A DNA stretch of 64,000 bases, taken from positions 1-64,000 of the forward strand of contig JAGFBZ010000365.1 in NCBI GenBank assembly GCA_018398805.1, in the 5' to 3' direction. Both the position numbers and the translations under genes were made by a program. Below the pieces are notes generated by a model. That model saw only the letters and a list, made by a program, of their open reading frames with translations, had not been told where the DNA came from and ran no database searches. How positions within the stretch are numbered: position 1 is the stretch's first letter; each line of letters starts with the position of its first letter. This document shows, one piece after another, positions 12,988-25,349 of this stretch. This DNA is from Hirundichthys speculiger. Lineage: Eukaryota > Chordata > Actinopteri > Beloniformes > Exocoetidae.

Positions 12988-13177
12988 CGTTAATCAAATT
13001 TTTCACTGGGTTTGGCAATATTCAATTATTTAGGGGTTATTTCACAAAACCGTCGGGGAGCTCCAAAGTTAGGCTGTCATCCTCTTGGAGGTGGAACCGG
13101 ACATCAAGAGTCATTTCTAAGAGAAAATAGGAATATGTTTACATTTTTCATAACTACAGCAGAGTCTAAATATTTAC

Positions 13178-13349
13178 CTCTCTCATCTGCGGTCATTTGC
13201 GCTTCAAGGTCCTCAGGGGAGACATAGAACTCAGGTTCCTGGTCCATGGGCGGCCGAGGTTTGCATTTACCACAACAACAGTTACAGCAGCAACACAGGC
13301 AACAGCAGCAGTAACAACCTGTTGCTAGGCAGCAGAAAGCGAACAAAGC
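13178..13349 (-). CDS. dnajc5: dnajc5 exon: cysteine string and C-terminal region
   Basis: This 172-bp exon starts at a CACAG/GCT acceptor and encodes [11 protein letters not shown], then the string [19 protein letters not shown], then [12 protein letters not shown]. The string is palmitoylated in known CSP proteins and holds them on synaptic vesicles. The exon ends one base into a codon at a GTAAAT donor (AGAG/GTAAATA). That G joins the AT of the next exon to make Asp, which supports the gene model. L1-derived sequence ends about 190 bp past the donor in intron 3, and old repeat fragments begin about 150 bp upstream of the acceptor in intron 2. Confidence 0.96.
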
Positions 13350-13495
13350 CTGTGGAAAACAGGACACAGAAACACAGAACTTTACTTCTGTTACTACAAC
13401 ATTTAATTGGTAGAACTGGCAAAAAAAGGTATTTTTGGATTAACAAGTGTGCTTGTATTTTGAATGTTTATTATTATTATTATTATTGTTGTTGT

Positions 13496-13747
13496 TAGGG
13501 CCCGAGCACCAAGGGTGCAAGGTACTTTTAAACTACTATGCAAGGTTTTGCTGTTCATAAAGGCTGAAGATATGCAATGACAATCATCATATTATGGGAC
13601 ACAGTGCAAATTATTGGCTGTAACTTGACCATACATTGTTTAATCTGGTCTAAAATGGATGGGCATGTTTGAAGTCCCATCCTGAAAACTGAGAAGCTGT
13701 AATATTCAAGAACAGTGGTAGCGCCACCTTCTGGCAACAGGAAATGT
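13496..13747. repeat. Interspersed fish repeat fragment (GGGCCCGAGCACC type)
   Basis: The segment begins TTAGGGCCCGAGCACCAAGG and contains a block (TGTTTAATCTGGTCTAAAA, TTGGCTGTAACTTGACC) that reappears in reverse at 47115-47545 and 48221-48650. The opposite type of end (AAGCTGCAAGCAGCG...GGGCCCTCGCACCC) is at 44104-44140. Its class is unknown to me; no protein is encoded. Confidence 0.6.
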
Positions 13748-14682
13748 CAGGGTTTCCTGCAGACCTTATTTGGCCAGGCGCCCCGCCCGGCCTGAAATCT
13801 CGAGCGCCCGGGCTACAATGTCGGGAAAAAAAAAATGTCGGGCAAAAAAAAAAAAATGCAATGCATGCAAGCGACACGGCAGCGCTTGAGAACTGATCAG
13901 CGCACATAGGTTTGTGTTATAATGAATTAATGTTGATTCTTTAGTGCTGCGCTGTTTGCCTGCAGTGCATTCTGCGCCACCTCTCTCTCTCTCTCTTTCT
14001 CACACACACACACAGTGATAACCTCTCTGTCGATCACTCACGTTTGACAGCTCACGTCTCGTCTCACTTCAATACAAGTTTTCCTCCGCTCGCTTTTATG
14101 TCGGTCCTTAATTATTTATAGTCAGTAGAGATTCTGGTAAACTTTATTCGTAATAGACCCGGTGCTTTTGTTTTGAGCAGACAGTGCGACTTCTCACTGC
14201 CGTTTTTTTTTTTTTTTTTTGGTTCGACAATTTATTAAAGTGACACACGCACACACTAATCAACATTATGTTTAACTTTGTCTATAAAAGAAAAAAAAAG
14301 AACATTAGGTATTTAAACTAACTAACTAAATAAATAAAGACCAATGGGCGCACTGCCTGTCATCTGGACTCCAAGCTCATGTAGCTTCACTTGACAGCTG
14401 TCACTCTGAGGTGATTGATGACCAGTCCACCCAGTCAAAAAGGTAACGCCTACTATGTAATTTACTGGTATGCAATTGATCAGTAGTAGAGTAAATGAGA
14501 CATAGTCTTTTAGTTAAGAAACTGAGGTAGTCTACACTTTATAGTGTTTTCCATCATCATGTTTGTGGGTTTGTTGTTAAGCAACTTCTTTCATATTTTG
14601 AGGGCAAAAATAATAATTGAACAATCTAATTAATTAAGTAATTTATCCTTTTTTTTGGTTCTCGGCTACCGTTCTCGGCTTG

Positions 14683-14684
<2 letters not shown>
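13748..14684. other. Unassigned intron 2 sequence, possible hAT left end
   Basis: CAGGGTTTCCTGCAGACC at 13748 resembles the terminal sequence of Charlie-like hAT elements, but no matching right end was found. The rest (CT/CA-rich stretch near 13980, poly-T near 14203) has no coding character. Confidence 0.35.

Positions 14685-14714
<30 letters not shown>
14685..14714. repeat. 30-base C run
   Basis: Uninterrupted C homopolymer next to the (A/T-rich) tail of a LINE on its left boundary. Confidence 0.95.
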
Positions 14715-14716
<2 letters not shown>

Positions 14717-14997
14717 ATGTCATGTTGTAGGAAGGGATTAATGAAATGAAATGAAATAAAATAAAATGAAAAATACTTTATTAACCCCAGAATGGAAATT
14801 CAACATTGTAGTAAGGGCTTTTTTCAACAATAAATAAACGACAGCAATAATAATATTGAATTAATAATAGTAGGATGTCTTGTTGTGGAGGCTGATGGCT
14901 GCTGGCAGGAATGATCTTCTGTATCTTTCCATCTTGCAACGGACATGAAGAAGCCTCTCACTGAACACACTCTGTTGTTGGATCACTGTGTCCTGGA

Positions 14998-15238
14998 GAG
15001 GGTGTGAAGAGTCCTCCATCATCTTCATGGAGAGGAAGTGAAGAGTCCTCCATCATCCTTATGGAGAGGGTGTGAAGAGTCCTCCATCATCTTCATGGAG
15101 AGGGTGTGAAGAGTCCTCCATCATCTTCATGGAGAGGGTGTGAAGAGTCCTCCATCATCTTCATGGAGAGGGAGTGAAGAGTCCTCCATCATCTTCATGG
15201 AGAGGGTGTGAAGAGTCCTCCATCATCTTCATCAGCTT
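14998..15238. repeat. 34-bp minisatellite in the LINE C-terminal coding region
   Basis: About seven units of GTGAAGAGTCCTCCATCATC plus CTTCATGGAGAGGG recur every 34 bp. On the LINE coding strand each unit reads as HEDDGGLFT or MMEDSSHPL; 34 is not a multiple of three, so successive units change frame. Confidence 0.9.
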
Positions 15239-17392
15239 GTGCAGCTTTCTTTTTTGAACAATCAGCTCCAGTGGCTCCAGAGTTCCACCCATCACAGATC
15301 CAGCTTTCTTGATCAGTTTGTTGATTCTCTTCAGGTCTCTGGTTCTGGTGCTGCTGCCCCAGCAGACGGCTGCAAAGCCGATTGCACTTTCAACAACAGA
15401 CCTATAGAAGATGTGCAACATCTTGGTGCAGACATTAAAAGATCACAGCTTCTTAAAAAGTAGAGTCTGCTCTGACCTTTCTTGTAGATGTATTCTGTGT
15501 TGCATTTCCACTCCAGTCTGTTGTCAAGCTGAACTCCAAGATACTTGTATTCCTCCACCACCTCCACCTCCTTTCCCAGGATGGAAACACTGCTGTGTTG
15601 ATTAGGGATGTCCCGATCACGTTTTTTGGGTCCCGATCCAATTCCGATCTTTTAATTTTGATGATCGGCCGATTTCCGATTTTTTCCGATCCGATTTCAC
15701 TTTTTTTGAGTGGGCAGAGTTTAATTTCCTGTGCATTTTATTTCCTGTGTACATTAATAAATAGGCCTGCATCCAAGATGAGATTAATAGTTTTTATTAT
15801 CTCATAAAATAAACAATAACTTATTTAAACACTCTTCTTTCTTTCTTTTTTGTTTGGGAGAATTATTATAAAACACATTTAGTTACAGAACAGTGACTGT
15901 TCAACAGTCTCAGTACTAAACAACAAAGCACTTCCATTTAAATAGCAGCAGGTGAACTTGGCTAGCAGTTTAAGGCAATGAAAACACTAGCAGAAGTCTT
16001 TGCAATCAATGAAATCACATCAGAATAAAAATACATAAAATATTAACTTCACTTCTTTCAAGACCCGCTGCACATGTTCGCGCACCTTTGTGTCCTTTGT
16101 CGTTCATGTAATGACGGGAACGAGGCTCGAGGTAATTAATGAGCCGTTAAATGCCTTGTATTCCACAAACTCCGTGTCCTCAGTAATACATTCCACGATT
16201 AGCTCGGTGATTTTTCTGTATTTCTCTGAGTATTTTGGGAGTTTGTCTTTCTTTTAAAAGTTTCACAGAGCGTTTGCTGCTGAAGCCACTGCCGTCGGCA
16301 GAACAGTGACCGCAGCCGACGGCTGCAGCTTTGGTGCCGTCGGCTGCGGTGATCGGTGCTGCGTGCTTTTTTAAGTGTCTGATTAAATTGGTGGTGTTGT
16401 AAACTCTCTTCTTACTTACCCATCATGATATCTCAGCCTTCCACACGTTGCAAGTCGCAGTCGAAGCGTCGGTCTTTGTAATTTTATAGCGCTGCCACAC
16501 TGCTGACATTTTTGCTAAAGTTTAGCCTGACGCCGCCGGTCTTGAAACTTTTAAGGTGGATACAAGACAGCGCTGCTGGGAAACTTCATTTCAGTGCAAA
16601 TTATTAAATGTATATAGTTTAAAAAATATTTTTGTTTGTGTAATATGATTACTTTATTAATTTGTGTTAATCAGGATCACTTTTTGAGGAAAAAAATAAT
16701 GAAAAAAAGATCGGCGTGTTATAATAAGGTTGATCGGCCGATCCGATCCACCTTAAATTTTTAAGATCAAAGGCAGATCCGATCAGGGGATCGGGATCGG
16801 AACATCCCTAGTGTTGATTCTTGCTCCTCCTGAAGTCGACAATCATCTCCTTAGTTTTGCTGGTATTTAATATGAGATGATTGTTACCACACCATTTCAC
16901 AAACTGACAGATCAGTTCTTTGTACTCTGCTTCCTGTCCGTTGCTGATACACCCAACAACTGCAGAGTCATCAGAGTATTTCTGCAGATGACAGGACTCA
17001 GAGTTGTACTGGAAGTCAGAAGTGTAGAGCGTGAAGAGAAATGGTGAGAGAACAGTTCCTTGTGGTGCTCCAATGCTGCTGACCTCCATCTCAGACACAC
17101 AACCTTTCAGTCTCACAAACTGTGGTCTCTTTGTGAGGTAGTCATAAATCCAGGAGGTTGTGGAGGAATCCACCTGGAACTGATGGAGCTTCTCACATAA
17201 CAACGCAGGCTGAATTGTATTAAAAGCACTTGAGAAATCAAAGAACATGACCCTCAAAGTGCTGCCTGATTGGTCCAGATGAGAGTGGGCTCTGTGAAGC
17301 AGGTAGATGATGGCATCTTCAACCCCAAGCCCATTACAATATGCAAACTGTAATGGGTCCTGAAAGTTGCTGACCTGCTTGTTGAGGTTAGG
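15161..17392 (-). pseudogene. LINE reverse transcriptase fragment
   Basis: The 17392-16819 part encodes RT motifs in order: FAYCNGLGVEDAIIYLLHRA, FFDFSSAFNTIQP, GAPQGTVLSPFLFTLYTSDF, KYSDDSAVVG (in place of YADD) and NTSKTKEMIVDFRR. After the inserted hAT the reading continues at 15594-15161 with EYKYLGVQLDNRLEW and the downstream RT thumb region. The motif style fits the CR1/L2 group. Frameshifts occur in the second part, and the endonuclease is absent. Confidence 0.82.
15603..16810. mobile_element. Non-autonomous hAT element with perfect 8-bp target duplication
   Basis: Ends are TAGGGATGTCCCGATC and GATCGGAACATCCCTA. The flanking octamer GTGTTGAT occurs at 15595-15602 and 16811-16818, splitting a LINE RT gene. 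The 1,208 bp inside hold no transposase. CGATC-rich subterminal sequence is typical of this fish family. Confidence 0.9.
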
Positions 17393-17908
17393 CATCCCTA
17401 GTAAAGACATTGATGATGACTGACAGTGAAAACTGTAACTTTTTATCAAAGTGTGTCATCATGAGAACGATACAGTGTGATCTCTTACCATGAATGGAAA
17501 AGTTACTAATTTACACATGCTTACTCGACTTAATTTTCTTTTTTTTTTTTAAGAAAAAAAAAAAACAGTTGTCAGACATTCAGTTTACTTTTAAAGAACG
17601 GTCTTTGTCGCCGTCTAGTGGCAGCAAGAGGTAATTCTCAAATTCTCATATATGAAACATTTATTTTGTTATTTGTTTGTTAAAACACAATGCAAATAAT
17701 TACTTTAGTGAGAAATCACTGTCAAATATAAGTCACAGGGCCACAGGATTAATTCAATTCAATTTTATGTGTATAGTGTCTCTTTCAATAAAAGTTGTCT
17801 CTTGGCACTTTTCAGAGACCCAGATCATGCCCCTGAGCAAATGTCATAACCTAAAATTATCTTATTCAACCCTAATCAAAGAGTTCAGATATATTTATGA
17901 TATGTTAC
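17393..17908. other. Interspersed-repeat remnants in intron 2
   Basis: 17393-17460 carries TTAGGCATCCCT and then AGTGAAAACTGTAACTTTTT, the reverse of blocks in the repeat at 47-48 kb, with about 55 bp missing between. GAACGGTCTTTGTCGCCGTC at 17598 recurs near 47052. No gene is seen. Confidence 0.5.
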
Positions 17909-18928
17909 TACCGTATTGACCCGAATATAGTACGATATTTTATGCTAGAAATCATACAGTGATCCCTTGTGAATTCGCACTTGAAGTTCCGCGGTTTTAG
18001 TTATTCGCAGATTTTTCAGAAATATATAATATAATAAAAAAATCAAGAAAGAATCGCGGAAACATCACAGGATGTTGTGCGCGTTCTCTCACAGTGAAGA
18101 AATGTTGTGAGCCAGCCTGGCCCCTTTCAGAAGGTGGCCTTATGGGTAATGGCCTTATGGGTAATGTAGTGTGTGTGTCCTGGGACGGCAGAACTCAATG
18201 GGGTTAGATGAAAAGTGTAGTGAGCATCAACAGCAGCCCAGCGTGTATAGATTTACATTCTCTGTTAACCGACAGGAGCCCAACAATACAACATGTGTGA
18301 TGTTACAAGTTCCTGCAGTGCCAGAATACAGTGCTAGTTCCATGCAGAGTAAACCAGACTTTTTCTTTTGTTGTTGTTAGCGTGTTACCCGCTAATTACG
18401 AGCCAAAAATAGCACAATACCAGCGGTTTCTTTATTACACTTAAGAGACCAGAGGCTGTGAAGGAAACAGAAAGACCATAGTTGAGCCTTTGTCTTGTTT
18501 CACTGCAGTGCCTCGCTACTTTTTTGAACATATTTTAAACACATTATTTAGACTTGGTGGGCTCCTGCTCCAGTTTGCGGATTTTGATTTTCGCAGGGGG
18601 GCGTCGGTCCCCATTAATCGTGAAAAATTCTCTGCACCCCCGTAAAAAGGTTCAGGCTCAGGATTTTATTTTTTTAACTTTAAGCCCTGATAATATGATT
18701 TAGCAGCAGGGAGGGTGATAAGTGAAAGCATTGCTCTGTTAGCATTAGGTCTGGTCCATAGTGTCAATGACTTCTCCACTACTTTTTTTCTATAGTAATG
18801 GTACAATAACGGGTTATTTTATGAATAACCTTATTGTCTTCATCATATTTTTATTTTCCCAAAATGATATTTGAAAAATAGCAGTTGTCTTATAATCAGA
18901 GTCGTCCTATATTCGGGCCAATATGGTA
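17909..18928. mobile_element. TA-flanked inverted-repeat element, with nested pogo/Tigger-like element
   Basis: Outer ends are TACCGTATTGACCCGAATAT and, inward from the right, TACCATATTGGCCCGAATAT, matching at most positions; a TA duplication is possible. Inside, at 17957-18642, CAGTGATCCC after TA and a CGCGGTTTTAG-like subterminal region resemble fish pogo/Tigger elements, with a degenerate right end. The right 150 bp are also found in reverse at 45117-45240. No transposase is visible. Confidence 0.6.
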
Positions 18929-19150
18929 ATTAAGTAGGAATATCAATAAATAGAAATCCTTTTATTGTCACTTTACAGGAGTGCAATGAGATTAAAACAG
19001 TAACTATGGTTACAGCTGAATAAGAAAGGTGAAATTGGGAAGAAAAAAGGTGAGAACAGTCAGTGGATCATGTTGGCATCTCCCTGCAGCGTAGACCTAT
19101 AGCAGCATAGCTATGTTTCAGACCAGCCTGCTCTAGTCTTGTATTCATCC
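18929..19150 (-). repeat. LINE 3'-end-like repeat, inverted partner at 44.9-45.1 kb
   Basis: On the minus strand it reads ...CACTCCTGTAAAGTGACAAT then AAAAGGATTTCTATTTATTG, a LINE-type tail with an AATAAA variant. The sequence with GACTAGAGCAGGCTGGTCTG upstream is nearly repeated on the plus strand at 44890-45115. Together with the adjoining element end, about 370 bp are shared in inverted orientation. Confidence 0.6.
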
Positions 19151-19366
19151 ATTTTGGAGAAGAGCACTTCCTGTTTTACGATGAATAGCGCATACATGAA
19201 CATGCCGGCATACAGCGCTCATTTTCTTGCTCCAAAATGGTTTGCCTATTTGGGGGCCTAATCAAAATTTAAGCAAAACTGACTTTCAAAACCAATTAAT
19301 GTAATTTTTCTTAAGCCAATTTTTTTCAATTATTTCTTTTCTTTGAAATATTCAATGATCATACAT
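19151..19366. other. Intron 2 spacer
   Basis: Includes GGAGAAGAGCACTTCCTGTT, a block shared with the repeat at about 47925. Otherwise nothing is recognised. Confidence 0.4.
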
Positions 19367-21968
19367 CAGGGGTGGCGAACAAGTCCAGGTCAAAGAGCCA
19401 AAATTCTTTAATGTGAAAGCCAAAGAGCCACGGGCCTTGAAACAGAAGGCCAAATACAGAACACAATTCAAAAGATAACAAACATAACTCATTTATGACT
19501 TAAACCTGCAGCACAACCAATGTAGGTACTTAAGTTTCTTTTAAGAGGTCATCATCCACATCCAGCCAGAGTCAACACAGCACCTACCAAGAGAGAAGAC
19601 CAGATAAGCTACAAACAGTTTTCACTTTCTTTCAGATATGAAGAGCAGATATTATCATTTTAAAATGGATGCACCAGTGTTAATGTGTCAGTGTTTCTTA
19701 CCTTTTTTGAGTGTTGTAACTGACTCAGTGGGACTTCTGGCATCTCTTGTTTTCAGTAATTTTTTGAAGATCCGGTTTATACTCTGTTGTGGCCACTCGC
19801 AGTAGTTCTTTCACATGAGTGTCAGTCAAAGTGGATCGATGTTTGGACTTCACGTGTTTCAAAGTGGAGAACAGGGACTCGCACACATATGTTGACGAGA
19901 ACATGGAGAGCAGCTTGAGTGCAGCTGTTTTAACACAAGGGTATTTTTCAGTTGGGACAGCTCTCCAAAAAACAACGGGTCCATCCTTTACAAAAGATTT
20001 CAGCCTGTCGTCCTCGCGTAGTTCAATTATCTCTAATTCACTCGCTGCCTCATCAGTGACAAGAGGCATTTTTAAGCAGCCAGTGTCCGCATTAAATGGA
20101 TCGACGAGAAACGTTATCTGCGGTCTTTTCTGCTGTAGATCTTCAAAGCGCGCAGTAAAGTTCCCATACAGTTGCGCAAGCAGTCGCGCGTATTTGAGTG
20201 CATCCACTCTGACAGCGGCAGTATGTTGGATGTTGCGCAGAGATGGAAAGTGGGTTAAATCGCTCTTCTTAATGTGCTCTTTGAAAAGCTTCAGCTTGTT
20301 GACAAACGCAAACACACTGCACCAGATCTGGGAGCATTTTTAATTTCCCCTGCAAATCCAGGTTGAGTTTATCCAAATGTGAGAGCACATCAACCAAAAA
20401 CGCCAAGTCCAGGAGCCACCTTTGGTCTGAGAGCTGAGCGTAATCCTTTTTCTTTTCTCCCAAAAATATTTTAAAGGGTTCCAAAAGTTGGTAAAAGCAG
20501 GAAACCACTTTTCCTCGGGACAGCCATCTCACCGTGCAGTGCAGAGGTATATCACCAGGTAGATCCGCATCAAGTTCAGAAAGGAGATTTTTGAACTGCC
20601 GATGATTGATAGCGTGTGTGCGAATGAAGTTCACGATTTCTACTACGGGCTTCATGACGTGGTCTACATTGAGTGTTTTTGACACAAGCTGTTCACGATG
20701 AATGATACAGTGGAAGTTCCAAAAATCGGGAAATCTGTCATCACTCTTGCAAAGACCCACAAGTCCATTCACAGATCCAATCATTGATGGTGCTCCATCT
20801 GTGGCTATGGCTGTGAGTTTATCCAGAGACAAATTGGATTCTTTGAATACATCCATCATTGCTTCTTTCACGTCAATGCCGCGTGTTCTGTCTTTTAATG
20901 GCACAATATCCAGAAGCTCTTCTTTAAGCACGCAGTCCTCAGAAATCATCCGGGCAAATATTGCCAGCTGTGGCTTGTCCTGTATGTCGCATGACTCGTC
21001 CAAAGCAACACTAAAATATGCACAATTTTCCAGATCTGTGTGCAGATCAGATTCAATCACTTTATTTATGTCCGATATTCTGGTCTCAACAGTGTGACGT
21101 GACAGCTGAAGATCTGCGATGGCATCTTTTAGTTTTCTGTTATCTGGAGCTAAGGTTTCAATCACATCTTTCAAGCAGTGTTTCACAAAATCCCCCTCAC
21201 TGTATGCTTTTTTATGACGCGCAATATTCCACACCACTTTGTAGGAAGCCAGCGTCACAGTTTCTGCATGTTTGCTGAATTGCAGAAAGACTTGAGCTTG
21301 TCTTTTTACCTGGCTTTTCAAAGAGTTCACTTTGTGCTTGCGTAGTTCAGTACCTTTGGGAAAGTCTTTGTCAACATTAGCATGAACTGTACCAAAATGC
21401 CGCTGAAGATTTGAAGCCTTGAAATGCGATAATGTTGCTGCATATTAAACAGAATGGTTTGCCATTCCGTTCAATAAAAAAGTAAGCGTCTTCCCATTCT
21501 TCCAAGAATGTCCGGTGTTCATCTTCGTATTTTCGTTTAACCTTGCATTTTGCCATTTTGACGACGAGGGTAGCTTGCACAGGGGCGGCGCTGGGGGGTA
21601 GCTTGCAGTTGCTATAGCAACCCCAAAATATGGCCAAGCAACCTCAAAGCAACCCCAAGAATGGAGACTATTAAAAATGAAAAAAATCTTAATTGTGTTA
21701 AATAAAATAAAAATGGTGACAATTTAATTTAAAATAAATTTCATGTGTTTTTGTTTTAAATTAAAATTAAAAGAAGACGATTAAAAACGATGAGAGAGAG
21801 AGAGAGATTCGTCTCGCGAGAGCTGGCCTGCAGGTGTCACGCGAAGTCAGCTGGGACAACGTGAGGCCAAGAGCCTCAAAACATGGGAAACTGAGGAGAG
21901 GCAAAGAGCCGCATTTCTATTGGCCAAGAGCCGCATGCGGCTCGCGAGCCGCGTGTTCGCCACTCCTG
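19367..21968 (-). mobile_element. hAT transposon with nearly complete transposase
   Basis: The 2.6-kb element ends in CAGGGGTGGCGAACA and TGTTCGCCACTCCTG, inverted repeats differing at one position over 15 bp. The interior near the right end carries GAGCCGCATGCGGCTC, typical of this hAT group. A transposase gene (19725-21556) fills most of it. Flanking octamers (TCATACAT, ATCTAGGT) do not match, so the target duplication has decayed or was lost. Confidence 0.85.
19725..21556 (-). pseudogene. hAT transposase, GTF2IRD2/ZBED5-like, two frameshifts
   Basis: The likely start at 21556 reads MAKCKVKRKYEDEHRTFLEE. A zinc-finger part follows (FCLICSN, then histidines), broken by a frameshift near 21411. 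The main frame 21330-20320 includes the catalytic-core landmarks ALDESCDIQDKPQLAIF, LTAIATDGAPSMIG and NFHCIIHREQL. A second frameshift near 20305 leads into 20300-19725 with the hAT dimerisation end STYVCESLFSTLKHVKSK. The total length of about 600 residues is usual. Apart from these shifts I saw no stop, so decay is recent. It resembles the hAT-derived part of vertebrate GTF2IRD2. The plus-strand ORFs here are shadows. Confidence 0.85.
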
Positions 21969-22504
21969 ATCTAGGTGAACAGAAACTTAAAATGTCCATG
22001 AACAGTATTTAGTTCTTCATGTTTTATCAGTACTCTTATCAGTCCTTTTTTTTTCTTCTTTGTACTTTTGTCTGTAAAGACTCTTTACCACTATTAATTC
22101 AAAAGAACTGAATTTAGTTTGTAGAACTGCAATAGTATGTTTACAGCAGCAAAGCTGCCATATAAAGTCTGCATTACAGCTGGAAACCAATGTTAAGTAG
22201 CTAAATAAAATAACTGACTGATCTGCAGTCAGCACTGTCAGCTGCTTCTCTTGTAAGCAGTAAATAGAGGGAGAACATATCTTAATTTTGCAGCAAAGTT
22301 TACAAGCTTGCCTTAATGTAGCAGAGTTCTGCTTCACACAGAAAGTCATTTTAGCTGAACAACGGCGCTGTAATATGTAGCAGTGGTTGACCAGAATGGT
22401 GAAGTATGTGCCCTGATGCCTTTGTATTCATTGAAAACTTTGTTACCCTTAAATTGGAAAATGTAGTTCTTAAGTTCTTAAGTCAAAACCTTATTGTTAC
22501 CTAC
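21969..22504. other. Unassigned intron 2 sequence
   Basis: No gene or clear repeat is recognised; short ORFs show no domain character. Confidence 0.4.
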
Positions 22505-22690
22505 TTACTCACTGGAAGGTTGGTGGTTCGATCCTGGCTCCAACTGTCCACATGCCAAAGTGTCCGCCCACTAGTGTGTGTGTGTGTGTGTGTGTGAATG
22601 GGTGAATGAGCGGCTGTTGTAACCGCTTTGAGGGCACATTGATGGTGTGGATAAAGCTGCATATACGTGCAGTCCATTTACCATTTACTT
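22505..22690 (+). repeat. tRNA-derived SINE, 5'-truncated
   Basis: A pol III B box (GGTTCGATCC, 22525-22534) is followed by CAACTGTCCACATGCCAAAG, a GT run and GAATGGGTGAATGAG, then the tail GCAGTCCATTTACCATTTA. This order is that of a common fish SINE with a LINE-like tail. The A box is not seen. Confidence 0.75.
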
Positions 22691-23673
<983 letters not shown>

Positions 23674-23684
23674 TTATTATTTAA

Positions 23685-25343
23685 CCTGTTAAACCCTGAC
23701 CCCCTTTTTTAGCAAAACGCCTAAAAATGACATACCCAAATTAAAATGATTGTAACTTCTAAACTGTTCTGTCCACATGGATGCATTAAAGTGTTCCATA
23801 AAGAAGACACTCTGTAGTTTCTTATAAAACTGTCAGGAACACTCTAGGTGATACAGAGACAGAGTAATGGAACTCTGAAGTCAGTAAAAAATTTAAAATT
23901 TTGTTCCGCCTGAAATAAAAAATGACTTTCAGGATGAATAATAGTCTGAATATTCATCTGAAATAGTAAATGACAGTATGAGGCTGTAGGCACACTATAA
24001 CTGAACATGTGTTTCAAATTTGAAGAAGATAGCACAACATATGACCATTTTACAGTGGTCTTTTCATTAAAAAATCTAGGCGCAGCTCCAAAAAGGCCTT
24101 TGGATACTTCAAATGAACACATGGTAACCGAAATGATATTCTGAGACAATAGATACTTTTTCCTTTACATTTTGGTATTTTTCATCAGTTTGAGTTAAAA
24201 TAGTCACAAATTTGCCATTTTTAAATTTACAACTTGGTATTACCATAAATCACATACTAACATACATAACTGTGTAAAAACCACCAATTCATAATATATT
24301 TGATGACTACATATATATATATATGACTACATGTGGAGCATATATACTTTTTAAAATATATGTTACAGTTAAGGTTTTGAGGTTATGAGGGCTCAATTGC
24401 ATGAATGTCAAGCAGGGAGGAGGCAGGAATAATGTTCACTGTCTGAAGAGTCCTCAAAAATCTTCTCCAGTGCCTCCTGGACACTAAAACGTGTTTTTGA
24501 CTTACTTTTAGCCATTTAACCGTGAAGTAAGTTATCTTATTTTACGCGAGTTATTTTGCTGCTTGCACTGCTGAGCGCTCTGCGTAAATGCGCACATGCA
24601 GGACTGGGGAGGCGCACCGTTACGCGCAGGCATAAAACGGCTCAGATAGAGTCGAATTACACATGCAATACGTCATTGGAAAGGTTGATCTATGCTCTAA
24701 AAGGCGGACATGACGAATCTAAGGTCCGCCTTGTAGCTGTCAATCAAATGCATTGCAAAGAGAGTCACCGGAAATTCGAACAAAGCCATCTTTGTTTCGG
24801 GAAGATGATTCCTCTGCTTGAAAAACTACGATCGGAAATCAAACAAAACGTTTTTACACTTCTAATATGGTACTGAATTGCAAAAAAGTGCTTTGGTTAT
24901 AAGTAATAACATTTATTGACACTAAATCTCAATAAATGATCACGAGAATTCAACCGTACATGAAGAACCAAGCTTGTTCAGGGCATTTCTCCAACCAAAA
25001 ATCGCTGGAGTGAGCATCTTTCTGTTTATAGACAAGCTAAGCCTCTGTCAACAAACAGGGACCGGATTCAACCCGTTTCTCCACGTTTTCTGGGACTTTT
25101 ACCGACGAAAACCAGTAAGTGCTGACTTTCACGACTTTCGGCTTTTATGTCTTTAGGCACCTCTTGTGCAAGATATATAAGAGATGAAAGAAAAACGGCA
25201 TTATTTTTGCAAAGAGGAGACTCTGCAGAGTTCAATGATACCAAACACAGCTATAACAGATGAAGTGATCATTCTGTATGAGTCATTTTTAGACAAAATT
25301 ATTACACAATGAGGACGCCGGCGTCCTCGTCGGGCGCAACAGG
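23685..25343. mobile_element. piggyBac-type non-autonomous element, copy 2 (inverted)
   Basis: TTAA flanks it on both sides (23681-23684 and 25344-25347). Ends are CCTGTTAAACCCTGACC and, inward from the right, CCTGTTGCGCCCGACG. A perfect 18-bp palindrome, GAGGACGCCGGCGTCCTC, lies at 25311-25328. It is 1,659 bp long and nearly identical, in reverse, to 7270-8924; the two copies differ most in a short GC-rich patch near 24575-24645. It begins 55 bp upstream of the dnajc5 J-domain exon acceptor. No transposase is encoded. Confidence 0.9.
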
Positions 25344-25349
25344 TTAAGG

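Larger units (their letters stand above)
7021..12990 (-). mobile_element. L1-like non-LTR retrotransposon, near full length, interrupted
   Basis: Read on the minus strand the element has ORF1 (12987-12079), a spacer, ORF2 (11550-9095) and a 3' end that reads AATAAAGAATAAAAAA (7021-7050), a poly(A) signal and tail. A 1,655-bp piggyBac-type element (7270-8924) is inserted between the ORF2 remnant and the tail, so 7021-7269 and 8925-12990 are one element. ORF2 lacks the segment between the YADD region and a C-terminal remnant, and both ORFs carry frameshifts. It sits antisense-free (same strand as dnajc5) in intron 3. I did not find a clear target duplication. Confidence 0.85.
14735..17392 (-). 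mobile_element. CR1/L2-clade LINE, 5'-truncated, split by a hAT element
   Basis: The minus-strand 3' end is recognisable by GGGGTTAATAAAGTATTTTTC followed by TTTCA-type repeats (14735-14790). Coding sequence of the RT C-half follows to the right, and a hAT element with a perfect 8-bp duplication is inserted at 15603-16810. The 5' end stops at about 17392, where it abuts the interspersed repeat also seen at 47-48 kb. A plus-strand relative lies at 48651-49935. Confidence 0.82.

Noticed and set aside
14998..15238. Regular direct repeats resembling a CRISPR array
   Set aside because: Units are contiguous without spacers and lie in a eukaryotic LINE coding region; it is a minisatellite.
19819..20343. 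A 174-codon plus-strand ORF
   Set aside because: Shadow of the hAT transposase reading on the other strand.
22525..22534. B-box motif suggesting a tRNA gene
   Set aside because: No A box or cloverleaf is visible; the context is that of a fish SINE.
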